64,000 nt of DNA from an uncultured Clostridium sp. (lineage in GTDB: Bacteria > Bacillota > Clostridia > Clostridiales > Clostridiaceae), in NCBI RefSeq assembly GCF_947072515.1, contig NZ_CAMTIG010000009.1, positions 32,056 through 96,055 on the forward strand. The letters are read 5' to 3'. The notes beneath the pieces are model-generated. The model was given only the letters and a program-made list of their open reading frames with translations, did no database searches and had not been told where the DNA came from. The translations under genes were made by a program, and so were the position numbers. Of this stretch, positions 1-8,528 are shown piece after piece (within the stretch, counting starts at the first letter, position 1; every line of letters starts with the position of its first letter).

Positions 1-213
1 GAAACTTTATATGAATCTATGTTTTCAGATACTGAAATATTAGACAGTAAAAAGCAAGTTTATGGAATGATTTTCAATAATATAAAGATGATATTTGGTT
101 GTCAGATTGGTGGCATTGAAAATCTAGAGTTAAGTAAAGATGAAATAAAAAAAATTATTAAAGATGTAGTTGATAATAACAAAAGAAAGTTAAATTATAA
201 AAAAGATTTATAG
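1..213 (+). CDS. C-terminal end of a probable TetR-type regulator (5' cut by window edge)
   Basis: An open frame runs from base 1 to a TAG stop at 211-213, about 70 residues, so the gene begins outside the window. The segment is helical and charged, with a central hydrophobic stretch (MIFNNIKMIFG). This resembles the ligand-binding C-terminal half of TetR-family repressors. The DNA-binding domain is not visible, so the family call is inference. A simple terminator follows at once, so this is the last gene of its unit. Confidence 0.4.
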   Translation, partial: ETLYESMFSDTEILDSKKQVYGMIFNNIKMIFGCQIGGIENLELSKDEIKKIIKDVVDNNKRKLNYKKDL

Positions 214-221
214 AGTAAATT

Positions 222-251
222 AAAAAGAATTCTTTTAAGGATTCTTTTTTT
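222..251 (+). terminator. Rho-independent terminator after the TetR-like gene
   Basis: The arms AAAAAGAATTC and GGATTCTTTTTT pair around a TTTTAA loop, with one G-T wobble, and run into a T tract. It separates the first partial gene from the signalling operon. Confidence 0.75.
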
Positions 252-325
252 TATAGATAATTAAGAAATTTTATATTATTTTTGCATAGATATTAAAAGA
301 AGAAAAAAATTTATGGAGGGAAAAA

Positions 326-868
326 ATGAATAAATGTGAGGAAATAAAAAAGGAGAAAGCTGAATTATTAGAAAGCAATTCAAACTTAAATGAGCTTATA
401 GATTTAGATGAAATTACTAAGGGATATAAAATTTTCACTAATATAGATTCTTTAAGACATGAAAAGGCATTTGAGTTTTTTAGTAAACTTTCAGAGAGTT
501 TAGTGAAGAATAACAATAAGCTTCTTATACCGTTAAAAGGAATAAGAATAATGGAAGATAATTCAGACAGCTTAGATTTAGAAGAAGGATTAGAATGGAA
601 AAAAGGGATAGATATATTAAAAAATATCCAAGAAAATGGAGTGCTAGATGTGAGAGGAGAGGAAACAGATGGGCATTTGAATAATTTAATTCAATATGTT
701 TTTGCAAAGCATAGAATAAGTAATAATTTATTATTACTAACACAAAATGAAAATTTAGCTTATGACATATTAGAACTTAATAAATCTAGGACTGTAAGAG
801 GAAATAAAATTGAAGTCTATAAAATAAATGGAAAAGGAAATGCTGAAAGGTTTGAAACTAACAGTTAG
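326..868 (+). CDS. PIN-like domain protein, first gene of a kinase/vWA/PP2C operon
   Basis: 180 residues with ATG at 326 behind GGAGGG. The first 35 residues are a charged helix. The rest reads like a PIN-type fold: a strand ending in IFTNIDSL, a middle acidic segment (EETDGHLNN) and a late strand LLLLTQNENLAYD, which is where PIN nucleases carry LLTxDxxLA. Two usual catalytic Asp positions are replaced (Thr before NID, Asn in TQNEN). The domain may therefore be inactive or act as a binding module. Its end overlaps the start of the kinase gene by about 40 bases, which suggests translational coupling. PIN-like identity is inferred from pattern only. Confidence 0.55.
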   Translation: MNKCEEIKKEKAELLESNSNLNELIDLDEITKGYKIFTNIDSLRHEKAFEFFSKLSESLVKNNNKLLIPLKGIRIMEDNSDSLDLEEGLEWKKGIDILKNIQENGVLDVRGEETDGHLNNLIQYVFAKHRISNNLLLLTQNENLAYDILELNKSRTVRGNKIEVYKINGKGNAERFETNS

Positions 869-2039
869 AGTACTAGCAAAGCATTTAGCTAAAACAGATG
901 AAGAAATGTTGTTTATGTTAAAAGAGGTAGGCATTTTAGTAGAAAACTCAGATAGTCCATTAACAAATGTGCAAATATATAGTTTAAAAAGATATATAAA
1001 AGAAATTAAATTTAAAGAAAGAAGAGAAAAAAGAATATATGTGTATGTTAAGGGAAAAAAGTATGAATTAAAAGAAAAGATTGGTGATGGCGGAGAGGGA
1101 CAGGTTTATAAAATAGAGAATAAAAAAGTTTGTAAAATTTACAATAAAGTAGATAAGTTAAAAGAAGAAAAATTAAGATTAATGATAGATAGAAATCTTG
1201 AGTATGAGGGAATATGTTTTCCAAAAGATATTGTATACAACTTTGAAGGCGAAGTTATAGGATATATTATGAATGAAGCAAAAGGGGTTGAAATGCAGAA
1301 ATCTTTAATGGGAAAAAAACAAATAGAAGAATATTTTCCAAGTTTAAAAAAAAGGGATATGGTAGAACTAGGAGTGACTATTCTTAAAAAGGTTGAATAT
1401 TTGCATAAACAAAAAATCATTTTAGGAGACATTAATCCAAGAAATATTTTAATTTGTTCACCGAGAGAAGTTTATTTTGTGGATACAGATAGCTATCAAA
1501 TAGAAAGTTTTCCATGTTGTGTTGGAAGTACTGTATATACAGCTCCAGAAATACAAAGAAGAGATTTCAATAATTTTTTGAGGAGCTATGGAAATGAGAA
1601 TTTTGCAATAGCAACTCTTTTATTTATGATAATGGTTCCAGGAAAACCACCTTACTCAAAAAAGAATGGGGAGGATATTGTAAAAAATATTTTGAATATG
1701 GATTTCTCATATCCAATGAAAGATGGAGAAAATGAAAATATTCCAGAGGGATTATGGCAATATTGTTGGAGTCATTTACCATTATATATAAAGAGGGCTT
1801 TTTATAAAACATTTAAAAAAGGTGAAGATTATAATAAGGAAAAAGAGAGGATAGATGCTTCTAAATGGAGAACATATATGGAGAAGTATTTAAAATTTAT
1901 TGATGAGGGAAAAATAGAAAAAAATGATGAAATGTCTTTGGAAATATTTCCAACAAGATATAAAAAACAAAAAGAAGAAATTGATTATGAAGAAGAAGGA
2001 AAGTATAGATTGATTTTCAGAAAATTACTTAATATTTAG
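828..2039 (+). CDS. Serine/threonine protein kinase with N-terminal IF2_N-like helix domain
   Basis: About 403 residues. Residues 8-38 (LTVRVLAKHL onward) resemble the small IF2_N helical domain. The kinase fold follows: glycine loop GDGGEGQVY at 86-94, ATP-binding Lys103 in VCKIY, catalytic loop LGDINPRN around Asp201 and Asn206, and DTD at 219-221 in place of DFG. The usual HRD histidine is Leu, as in the divergent kinases found beside TerY-type vWA and PP2C proteins. No membrane segment is seen, so it should be cytosolic. The start is uncertain: ATG 828 has no clear ribosome site, ATG 840 and TTG 852 lie close to GGAAAAGGA, and all share the frame. The next gene follows after 10 bases, so kinase, vWA and phosphatase are made together. 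Confidence 0.85.
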   Translation: MEKEMLKGLKLTVRVLAKHLAKTDEEMLFMLKEVGILVENSDSPLTNVQIYSLKRYIKEIKFKERREKRIYVYVKGKKYELKEKIGDGGEGQVYKIENKKVCKIYNKVDKLKEEKLRLMIDRNLEYEGICFPKDIVYNFEGEVIGYIMNEAKGVEMQKSLMGKKQIEEYFPSLKKRDMVELGVTILKKVEYLHKQKIILGDINPRNILICSPREVYFVDTDSYQIESFPCCVGSTVYTAPEIQRRDFNNFLRSYGNENFAIATLLFMIMVPGKPPYSKKNGEDIVKNILNMDFSYPMKDGENENIPEGLWQYCWSHLPLYIKRAFYKTFKKGEDYNKEKERIDASKWRTYMEKYLKFIDEGKIEKNDEMSLEIFPTRYKKQKEEIDYEEEGKYRLIFRKLLNI

Positions 2040-2049
2040 GGGGAAAAGG

Positions 2050-2733
2050 ATGTTAGAAGAATTATTAAAATTAGAGGATTTAGTTAATAATCCAACAGCA
2101 AGAATACCAGTATGTTTATGTTTAGATACAAGTGGATCTATGGATGGAAAGCCGATTAAAGAATTAAATGATGGAATAAAACTTTTTTATGAGGCTATTG
2201 AAGAGGATGAAATAGCAAAATATTCTGCGGAAGTTTCTATTGTTAAGTTTGGTGGAGATGCTAAATGCATAGAAGGATTCTCTAGTTTAGAAAATAGACA
2301 GATTGGAGGAAGTTTAAATGCTATAGGGGGAACTCCAATGGGAGAAGGTGTAAATATAGCTTTAGATTTATTAGAAGAAAGAAAAAAAGAGTATAGTGAA
2401 AATGGAGTAGATTATTATCAGCCATGGTTAGTTTTAATGACAGATGGACAACCGAACGGACTAAGAAAAGAGCTAGAAAGAGCTATCGAAAGAGTAAATA
2501 AACTTGTAGATGATGGAAAACTTACTGTATTCCCAATAGCAATTGGTGAAAATGCAGATATTAAGGTTTTAGAGAGATTTTCAAAAAATAGAAAGCCTTT
2601 AAAATTACAAGGACTTAGATTTAAAGAGTTTTTTGCATGGCTTAGTAAAAGTGTTAGCAATACTTCAAAGTCTATGGTAGGAGATAAAATAAAATTAGAT
2701 ATAGAAGGCTTAAAAGGATGGGCAGAATTATAG
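2050..2733 (+). CDS. von Willebrand factor A domain protein (TerY-like)
   Basis: 227 residues, almost all one vWA domain. The metal-binding MIDAS site is intact: Asp26-x-Ser28-x-Ser30 in DTSGS, Thr95 in GGTPMG and Asp132 in MTDGQ. There is no signal peptide. TerY-like vWA proteins typically sit between a kinase and a PP2C phosphatase and are thought to act as a phospho-dependent scaffold or substrate. That role is inference from family context. A strong ribosome site (GGGGG) lies 6 bases upstream of ATG 2050, and the stop codon directly abuts the ATG of the phosphatase gene. Confidence 0.85.
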   Translation: MLEELLKLEDLVNNPTARIPVCLCLDTSGSMDGKPIKELNDGIKLFYEAIEEDEIAKYSAEVSIVKFGGDAKCIEGFSSLENRQIGGSLNAIGGTPMGEGVNIALDLLEERKKEYSENGVDYYQPWLVLMTDGQPNGLRKELERAIERVNKLVDDGKLTVFPIAIGENADIKVLERFSKNRKPLKLQGLRFKEFFAWLSKSVSNTSKSMVGDKIKLDIEGLKGWAEL

Positions 2734-3735
2734 ATGTGGAAAATGGTTTCTTATGAAGCTTGTGGTAGAGGACATTTAAAAGAGAATATTCCTTGCCAAG
2801 ATAAAACTTTACAAAGGCGAGAAAGAGATATTGCATTAATAGCATTAGCAGATGGAGCAGGTTCTTGCAGTAAGTCAGATTTGGGAGCTGATATTGTGAC
2901 TAAATATGGAGCAGAAATAGTAAAAGATAATTTTGATGAATTTATAAAAGAAGAAAATGGTATGAAAGTAAAGAAGAAAATTATAGATTTATTATTAAAA
3001 GAACTAGAAAATAAATCAGTAGAATTAAAATGTAGTATTAAAGATTTATCATCAACGTTTTTATTAGTTTGTGTAAGGGGAGAAGAGTTTTTTATTGGAC
3101 ATCTAGGAGATGGAGTTATCGGAGTTTTAAAAGAAGAAAAGCTTAAAGTAATATCAAATCCAGTAAATGGGGAATTTATTAATAATACTGTCTTTGTAAC
3201 ATCAAGTCTTGCATATAAATATATGCAAATTTATAGAGGGAATATAAGTGATATTGATGGATTTGTCCTTTTATCGGATGGAACTTGCGAAAGTTTGTAT
3301 GATAAGCGAAAAAAGAAGCTCTCTATTGGAATAAAAAAGATTATGGATTATTTAGGCATCTTAGATGAAGAAAAGATAAAAATGAATCTAATTAAAAGCT
3401 TTGAAAACTTAATTTTAAAAAAGACTTTAGATGACTGTAGTATAGGAATAATGATTAAAAAAAGTTATGGAGAAAAAGTTTATAAAAATCTTGAAGCTGA
3501 AGAGAAATTAAAGATATTTAATTTAAAAGGAAATAATGGAAAGTTTAAGGCGAAAAAACTTTATGAATATGAAAAATTACTACAGTTATTAAGTGAAAAG
3601 CCTTTAAGTAGAAAGGAAATTTATAAGAAGATAAGTTTAAAAAATAGATATTTAAGAAAGGAAATAAGAGCATTAGAAAACAATGGATTAGTTACGTCCT
3701 TTAATGATGAATATTATAGTAATATAAAATTATAG
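2734..3735 (+). CDS. PP2C-family protein phosphatase with C-terminal winged-helix-like tail
   Basis: 333 residues. Residues 1-250 carry PP2C motifs: CQDK near residue 28, LADGAGS with the metal Asp, IGHLGDG, LLSDGTCES and a terminal DDCSIG. It should dephosphorylate Ser/Thr residues, presumably reversing the adjacent kinase. The last 70 residues are basic and helical (LLQLLSEKPLSRKEI, then RALENNGLV) and look like a winged-helix unit. That would allow DNA or protein contact and is an inference. It starts at the base after the vWA stop, so it is translationally coupled and ends the operon. Confidence 0.85.
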   Translation: MWKMVSYEACGRGHLKENIPCQDKTLQRRERDIALIALADGAGSCSKSDLGADIVTKYGAEIVKDNFDEFIKEENGMKVKKKIIDLLLKELENKSVELKCSIKDLSSTFLLVCVRGEEFFIGHLGDGVIGVLKEEKLKVISNPVNGEFINNTVFVTSSLAYKYMQIYRGNISDIDGFVLLSDGTCESLYDKRKKKLSIGIKKIMDYLGILDEEKIKMNLIKSFENLILKKTLDDCSIGIMIKKSYGEKVYKNLEAEEKLKIFNLKGNNGKFKAKKLYEYEKLLQLLSEKPLSRKEIYKKISLKNRYLRKEIRALENNGLVTSFNDEYYSNIKL

Positions 3736-3828
3736 AAATAAAAGGAAAATAAGGTAAAGTGTAGAATATTTAAATATATTGAGATGATTTGTAGTAGATT
3801 TAAATATTAATAAGAAGGGACGATTTTT

Positions 3829-4071
3829 ATGATTTGTAACACAATTATTGCTATAGTAAAGGGGAAAAACTTTGCAATAGAAAAAGTAACTAAATCTTTA
3901 GATGAAAATGCTATTCCATATGAAAATATTTTTGATTTAACATACTATGCAAATGTAAAAGCAAGTATGGTAGACACATTAGTTTGTGTTGAAACTTTAG
4001 AACCAAATTTAGCAACAAAAACATTAAATAAAATGGATGGCATATTAGTAATGCCAACAGGCTTGAGATAA
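3829..4071 (+). CDS. 80-aa conserved-looking small protein, ACT-like fold possible
   Basis: I do not recognise this protein. ATG 3829 follows AAGAAGGGACGA. The predicted order is strand (NTIIAIVKG), helix (FAIEKVTKSLDEN), strand, strand (VDTLVCVETL), helix (LATKTLNKM), strand (ILVMP). This is the beta-alpha-beta-beta-alpha-beta order of ACT or ferredoxin-like regulatory domains. There is no signal peptide or membrane helix. It has its own strong terminator and lies convergent to the radical SAM gene, so it is probably transcribed alone. Its role is unknown. Confidence 0.6.
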   Translation: MICNTIIAIVKGKNFAIEKVTKSLDENAIPYENIFDLTYYANVKASMVDTLVCVETLEPNLATKTLNKMDGILVMPTGLR

Positions 4072-4078
4072 TAAGGGG

Positions 4079-4112
4079 AAAGGCTACAGTATAAGGGGTA
4101 CTGTAGCCTTTT
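4079..4112 (+). terminator. Strong terminator after the 80-aa gene
   Basis: A perfect 13-bp stem (AAAGGCTACAGTA with TACTGTAGCCTTT) around TAAGGGG, followed by T residues. Confidence 0.9.
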
Positions 4113-4154
4113 AATAAGGGTTTATTAATAGTGATTATTTTTTTGAGTTTTTAA

Positions 4155-5546
4155 TTATTTTTTGCCATTACGCATAAGAACAGCTTCATCCATAACGTCA
4201 ATTCTTCTTTTTACGTTTCCTTGCATTTCAGGATAAAGTTCTTCCCAAGCTTTCTTGGCATAAGGAGTGTAATTTTTTGAAAGCTCTTCAAGCTCTTTTT
4301 GAAATTTTTCATCTTCAAGCATAGCTCTAGCACTTTCATCAGTTGGTCTTGCACCAACTTCTTTAACAATCTTTCTAACCACAGTAGGATTATCAATCAT
4401 CATACAAGGTTTTAAAAGATTTTTGCTGTAAGGTTGATGTTTTAATAAAGTTTTGAAAAAGGTACCTGCAAAAATTTCTTTAAGAGATTTTTCTCGTATA
4501 TTATCTACAGTAAAATGTGCAAATACACAAGGTTCAACATCACCAGATGCAGTTATATGACAGTAATAAGTACCTGCTATACAACCACCAACATATGGTG
4601 AATCATTGAAAAAGTCTACTGTTAGATATGGTTTAGTATGTCTAATTTCATTAGTTCTAGTACCGAGTCTCAATCTTTGCTTAGGGGTAAGCATTAAAGA
4701 AGTATCTGGTTTAGAACCAATAGGCATAAACATAAAGTACCATCCTATAAATGCACCTTTAGATATAGCAAGATCTATAAAATCTTCTGAAATAACTGTA
4801 TCTACATTTGGTTTACCAGTAGCGGAAGAAATACCAAATGGTATCTTTCTAGCTTTAAGCTTATCCATACCTTCCATAACTTTTTGGTAAACGCCTTCTC
4901 CACGTCTTGAATCAGTATCTGACTCATAACCTTCAAGAGAAAACATAGGTAAAACATTCTTTAATTTAAAGATTTTATCTGCAAATTCATCATTAAATAA
5001 TGTTCCGTTTGAGAATGTTAAGAATTCTACATCAGGATATTTTTCATAAATTTTCCACATAAAGTCTACAAAATAAGGTTCTCCTCCTAATACGAACATG
5101 AAGTGTATTCCGAGATCTCTAGCCTGTGAAACTATGCTATCTACTTCTTCAAAGCTTAACTGTTTACATTTATCCCAGTCATTAGCATAACAACCTACAC
5201 ATCTTAAATTACATTTCATAGAGGGACTTATTAAAAGTGCAAAGGGTACACGTCCACCTGTTTCTTCATAGAATTTATTACGGATTTCTCCACCTTCCCA
5301 GATACCTTTAAGAACAAAGTTTTTAAAAAAAGTTTTTACGATTTCTGGATCAATTTCATCGCCAACTCTAGCTAAAAGTTCTTTTACAGAAGGAACATCA
5401 TTATAGAAGTGTTCTAAAAGTTCTACACCTTGTTTGTCGTAAGGGCTTTTAACAAGCTTCTTAGCAATGCTTATAATTTTTCCTACATTTTTTTCTGGAT
5501 TTTTTTCTATATATGATAGAAGTTGTTCCAAAATAATTTTTTTCAT
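4155..5546 (-). CDS. Radical SAM enzyme with SPASM-like C-terminal region
   Basis: About 463 residues. The [4Fe-4S]/SAM motif CNLRCVGC (C-x3-C-x2-C) is preceded by a helical region of about 110 residues, and VLGGEP follows as the SAM-binding glycine motif. Further cysteines occur in GGCIAGTYYC, EPCVF and KPCMM, fitting auxiliary cluster ligation as in SPASM-type enzymes. The substrate cannot be told: no peptide precursor or obvious pathway gene is adjacent. ATG 5546 is preferred because GGGGTGA lies 5 bases upstream; GTG at 5555 overlaps that site. It stands alone on the minus strand, beside the 0.7-kb AT-rich gap. Confidence 0.8.
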   Translation of the reverse strand: MKKIILEQLLSYIEKNPEKNVGKIISIAKKLVKSPYDKQGVELLEHFYNDVPSVKELLARVGDEIDPEIVKTFFKNFVLKGIWEGGEIRNKFYEETGGRVPFALLISPSMKCNLRCVGCYANDWDKCKQLSFEEVDSIVSQARDLGIHFMFVLGGEPYFVDFMWKIYEKYPDVEFLTFSNGTLFNDEFADKIFKLKNVLPMFSLEGYESDTDSRRGEGVYQKVMEGMDKLKARKIPFGISSATGKPNVDTVISEDFIDLAISKGAFIGWYFMFMPIGSKPDTSLMLTPKQRLRLGTRTNEIRHTKPYLTVDFFNDSPYVGGCIAGTYYCHITASGDVEPCVFAHFTVDNIREKSLKEIFAGTFFKTLLKHQPYSKNLLKPCMMIDNPTVVRKIVKEVGARPTDESARAMLEDEKFQKELEELSKNYTPYAKKAWEELYPEMQGNVKRRIDVMDEAVLMRNGKK

Positions 5547-6186
5547 TTTCTTCACCCCATAAAATATATTTGATTTTTAAAACTTTTGGAATATTTCCTC
5601 TTCGCTAATAGTTATAGCACAAAAAAATTAGAATAAAAAATTGGATAATTTATTAATAAAAGATAAAGTCAAAAAGGAAAGAATAAAAAAATTTTAAAAA
5701 CAGCAATCGTTATATAATTCACAATCTTAGCACTGAAAAGTTACATAGCATTACATAAGTTCTTTAAAAATACATAATTTTTCTTAAAAAACAATAAAAA
5801 ATATCATAAAAACAAACTTTAATTATGAATAAAATATATACTATAAATAAAAATCAATAAAATAATAATTTACAAAAGTTACAAATAATACTTTAAATAA
5901 ACAGTTAAGTTATAAAATTAAAAAAATAGAAAAGAATTATAAGGAAAAATAAATATAAAAAATTACAAAAATGAATAGATAAAGCGAAAAATAGAGATAT
6001 AGTTTTTATTTTTTTAACAAAAAGATATGCGTAAAATATATATAATTGTAAATAAAAAGTGATTTTAAGTACATATACTGCTATGGAGATAATAAAGATA
6101 AGTAGATTAGGTTTAAAAAATAAATTAAGAAAATAATTATTAAAATGAAGATTTAGAAATTTATTATAGAGAGAAGTTAGTAACTA
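5547..6186. other. AT-rich intergenic gap with no recognisable gene
   Basis: About 640 bases of extremely AT-rich, A-biased sequence up to the nfo promoter. No open frame has both a ribosome site and plausible codon use. On the minus strand, TG-C-TATAAC at 5619-5611 could be an extended -10 element for the radical SAM gene. No long inverted or direct repeats were noticed. A decayed gene or a small RNA cannot be excluded by eye. Confidence 0.5.
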
Positions 6187-6214
6187 TTGAAGGAAAAAAA
6201 ATATATGTTACAAT
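6187..6214 (+). promoter_or_regulatory. Sigma-A-type promoter for nfo
   Basis: TTGAAG at 6187-6192, a 16-base spacer, and TACAAT at 6209-6214 with TG one base upstream (extended -10). The start codon lies 40 bases downstream. Confidence 0.6.
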
Positions 6215-6253
6215 ATTATTATGAAATAATAGATATTAGTTAGGAGAAAATAT

Positions 6254-7090
6254 ATGTTGAATATAGGAAGTCACTTATCAACCACTAAAGGTTTTGAACA
6301 TATGGGAAAAGAAGCAGTGAGTATTGGAGGAAATACATTTCAGTTCTTTACGCGTAATCCAAGAGGTGGAAAAGCAAAGGATATAGATCAAAAAGATGTA
6401 GATGGACTTTTAAAAATAATGAAAGAAAATAATTTTAGTCAAATTTTAGCTCATGCTCCATATACATTAAATGCTTGTTCAGGAACAGAAAGTACAAGAG
6501 TATTTGCTGTAGAAACAATGAAAGATGATTTAAGAAGAATGGAATATCTTCCAGGGAATTTATATAACTTTCATCCAGGAAGCCATGTAAAACAAGGTGT
6601 AGATGTTGGAATTAACTATATAGTAGATATGTTAAATGAAGTTTTGACAGAGGAACAAACAACAACAGTTCTTTTAGAAACAATGGCTGGAAAGGGAACA
6701 GAAGTTGGAAGAAATTTTGAAGAAATTGCAGAGATTATAAGCAGAGTAAATTTAAAAGATAAAATGGGTGTTTGTTTAGATACATGTCATGTACATGATG
6801 GTGGATATGATATAGTAAATAATTTAGATGGAGTTTTAGATGAATTTGATAGAATCATTGGATTAGATAGATTAAAGGCAATTCATTTAAATGATAGTAA
6901 AAATATCGTAAATAGTCATAAAGATAGACATGAAAAAATTGGTGAAGGAGAAATTGGATTAGAAGCAATTGAAAAAATAATAAATAATCCAAGATTAAAA
7001 GGGATACCATTTTTCTTAGAAACACCAAATGAAATTGATGGATATGAAAAAGAAATCCAACTTTTAAGAGGTTTATATAAAGAAATCTAA
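6254..7090 (+). CDS. nfo: Endonuclease IV (AP endonuclease)
   Basis: 278 residues, the usual length for the Nfo family of zinc-dependent TIM-barrel enzymes. These cut DNA 5' to abasic sites and remove 3' blocking groups in base excision repair. Metal-ligand motifs are all present in order: [40 protein letters not shown] and [11 protein letters not shown] 6254 has GGAG 9 bases upstream. It is a single-gene unit between its own promoter and terminator, and cytosolic. Confidence 0.96.
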   Translation: MLNIGSHLSTTKGFEHMGKEAVSIGGNTFQFFTRNPRGGKAKDIDQKDVDGLLKIMKENNFSQILAHAPYTLNACSGTESTRVFAVETMKDDLRRMEYLPGNLYNFHPGSHVKQGVDVGINYIVDMLNEVLTEEQTTTVLLETMAGKGTEVGRNFEEIAEIISRVNLKDKMGVCLDTCHVHDGGYDIVNNLDGVLDEFDRIIGLDRLKAIHLNDSKNIVNSHKDRHEKIGEGEIGLEAIEKIINNPRLKGIPFFLETPNEIDGYEKEIQLLRGLYKEI

Positions 7091-7097
7091 TTTTTTA

Positions 7098-7135
7098 GAA
7101 AAATCTTGATTTAAATCAAGGTTTTTTATTTTTTT
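7098..7135 (+). terminator. Terminator after nfo
   Basis: Inverted repeat centred on CTTGATTTAAATCAAG, extended by A-T pairs, then TTTTTTATTTTTTT. Confidence 0.8.
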
Positions 7136-7290
7136 ATATGATAATATTATTGTATAAATGACATAGGTTTTTTAGTTGAATTCAATACACACTATTAAAT
7201 CATTAATGCAAGTAAAGTTTATTTGCATAGCGACATATATTACATTAAAAATTTCAGTCTATATATATAAATATATAGAGCCTTTACAAA

Positions 7291-7323
7291 AAAACAGACT
7301 GGTTATTTCCAGTCTGTTTTTTT
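7291..7323. terminator. Bidirectional terminator, mainly for the Crp/Fnr gene
   Basis: A perfect 12-bp stem (AAAACAGACTGG with CCAGTCTGTTTT) around TTATTT, with a T tract on either strand. It lies 10 bases past the stop of the minus-strand regulator. Confidence 0.85.
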
Positions 7324-7332
7324 GAATCTTTT

Positions 7333-8040
7333 TTAAAGATAGCAAAGCTGTTGCTTACAATATAAGCAACCTATTCTTTCTCTAACATAATTTAAATCAT
7401 TAATAATAAATAATCCATTTTTTTTATCTAAAATACCTTCTTTCCGCAAAGAAGAGAGTGTTCTAGAAACAGTTTCTTCAGTTACATCTAAGCATTTTGC
7501 AATGCTGGTATTGAAAATTTTCTTGCTGATGATAAACTTGTTATTTTCTTCAATTCCATAAGTGTTATAAGCTCTTACAAGTATCGATAAAATTGCATCT
7601 TCTGTATTTAAAAGTTGAATGTCACGAAGTTGATAAAAGTTCTTTTCATAAAAGACACCATAAAATTTAAGAAGTTTATAAACTAGCTCCTCATTTTTAG
7701 AAATAATATTAGTAAAAGTTTCATTAGAGATAAATTCTAATGTAGCACCATGAGATGCTGTTATATTAAAAGATGAAATAGCCTGTGGATTAGGAATAGT
7801 ATCCTGAAAAACACCACTTAAAAATATAATAGCTCCAGAACTATAACAACCTAAGGAAATTTCTTTTCCATTTTTTAAAGAATTATTATAGTTTATTATT
7901 CCATCCGTAACAATTGCTATTTTTTGATCAGAATATTCATCTAAAAAAAGAATTTCTCCTCTTTTGATTGCAACTTTTCTACTTGGATAATATAATAAGC
8001 TATCTGCTAATTCTTTTCTGCCAAGCATGTAATTATCCAT
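7333..8040 (-). CDS. Crp/Fnr-family transcription regulator with Cys-containing C-terminus
   Basis: 235 residues. Residues 20-130 form the cyclic-nucleotide-type beta-barrel (RGEILFLDEYSDQ, then YSSGAIIFLSG). Residues 170-215 hold the helix-turn-helix: SIAKCLDVTEETVSRTLSSL is the recognition unit typical of the family. There is no N-terminal cysteine cluster as in Fnr. The last 11 residues instead contain Cys225, Cys228 and Cys233 (C-x2-C-x4-C), which could bind metal or sense redox. GGAGG precedes ATG 8040. It is divergent from the 61-aa gene and probably transcribed from an extended -10 promoter. Ligand and targets are unknown. Confidence 0.85.
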   Translation of the reverse strand: MDNYMLGRKELADSLLYYPSRKVAIKRGEILFLDEYSDQKIAIVTDGIINYNNSLKNGKEISLGCYSSGAIIFLSGVFQDTIPNPQAISSFNITASHGATLEFISNETFTNIISKNEELVYKLLKFYGVFYEKNFYQLRDIQLLNTEDAILSILVRAYNTYGIEENNKFIISKKIFNTSIAKCLDVTEETVSRTLSSLRKEGILDKKNGLFIINDLNYVRERIGCLYCKQQLCYL

Positions 8041-8065
8041 TTTAACACCTCCTAAATTTAATATA

Positions 8066-8074
8066 ATTATAACA
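8066..8074 (-). promoter_or_regulatory. Extended -10 promoter for the Crp/Fnr gene
   Basis: On the minus strand, TG-T-TATAAT lies about 25 bases upstream of the start codon. No good -35 hexamer is seen, as is common with TGn promoters. Confidence 0.5.
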
Positions 8075-8132
8075 CAACTAATAAAAAAATATGGTTACAA
8101 TATAAATATACAAAGTAAAGGAGCATTTAGAT

Positions 8133-8318
8133 ATGGGATTTATAGATAAAATGAATAAAGACGAAAGTGAAGATAGAAAAATAAAAATGGAAAGTTCAAG
8201 GCTACCAGTTAGGAACATGCTTAAAAAGGGATTACCATTAGATTTAATCGCAGAACTTTTAGGTGTAGACTTGGATATTGTTAAAGCTTTAGATGAAGAA
8301 AAAAGATTAGAAGAATAA
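8133..8318 (+). CDS. Small 61-aa protein with helix-turn-helix-like C-terminus
   Basis: ATG 8133 has AAAGGAG upstream. The N-terminal half is charged. The C-terminal half (MLKKGLPLDLIAELLGVDLD) matches the short helical tail that ends many Rpn/YhgA-type transposase-nuclease proteins, where it follows the nuclease domain. No nuclease domain is present here. It is divergent from the Crp/Fnr regulator and may be a remnant tail or a stand-alone small protein. Function unknown. Confidence 0.6.
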   Translation: MGFIDKMNKDESEDRKIKMESSRLPVRNMLKKGLPLDLIAELLGVDLDIVKALDEEKRLEE

Positions 8319-8528
8319 AAATTGAAATTATCATATAGATTTAAAGGAGTATCTTATTAAATTTATGTGATAATTTTTTTTATAATGGAATTAAAAGTTA
8401 TTTAAAAGTTTAGAATAAAAAGATGAAGGTATTTAAAGGAAAATAATATAATAAAGAAAACTGATAAAAAATATACTAAAAGAAAATTTATAAAATAAAA
8501 ATTAAAGTTACAAAAGGGGAGGAAGGCT

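Noticed and set aside
326..868. Frameshift splitting a single PIN-kinase gene at about 830-868
   Set aside because: Both products look complete for their domains and a 40-base overlap with coupled translation explains the arrangement; comparison with relatives would settle it.
5547..6253. Replication origin or DnaA-box cluster in the AT-rich gap
   Set aside because: No repeated TTATCCACA-like boxes were seen; AT-richness alone is not evidence.
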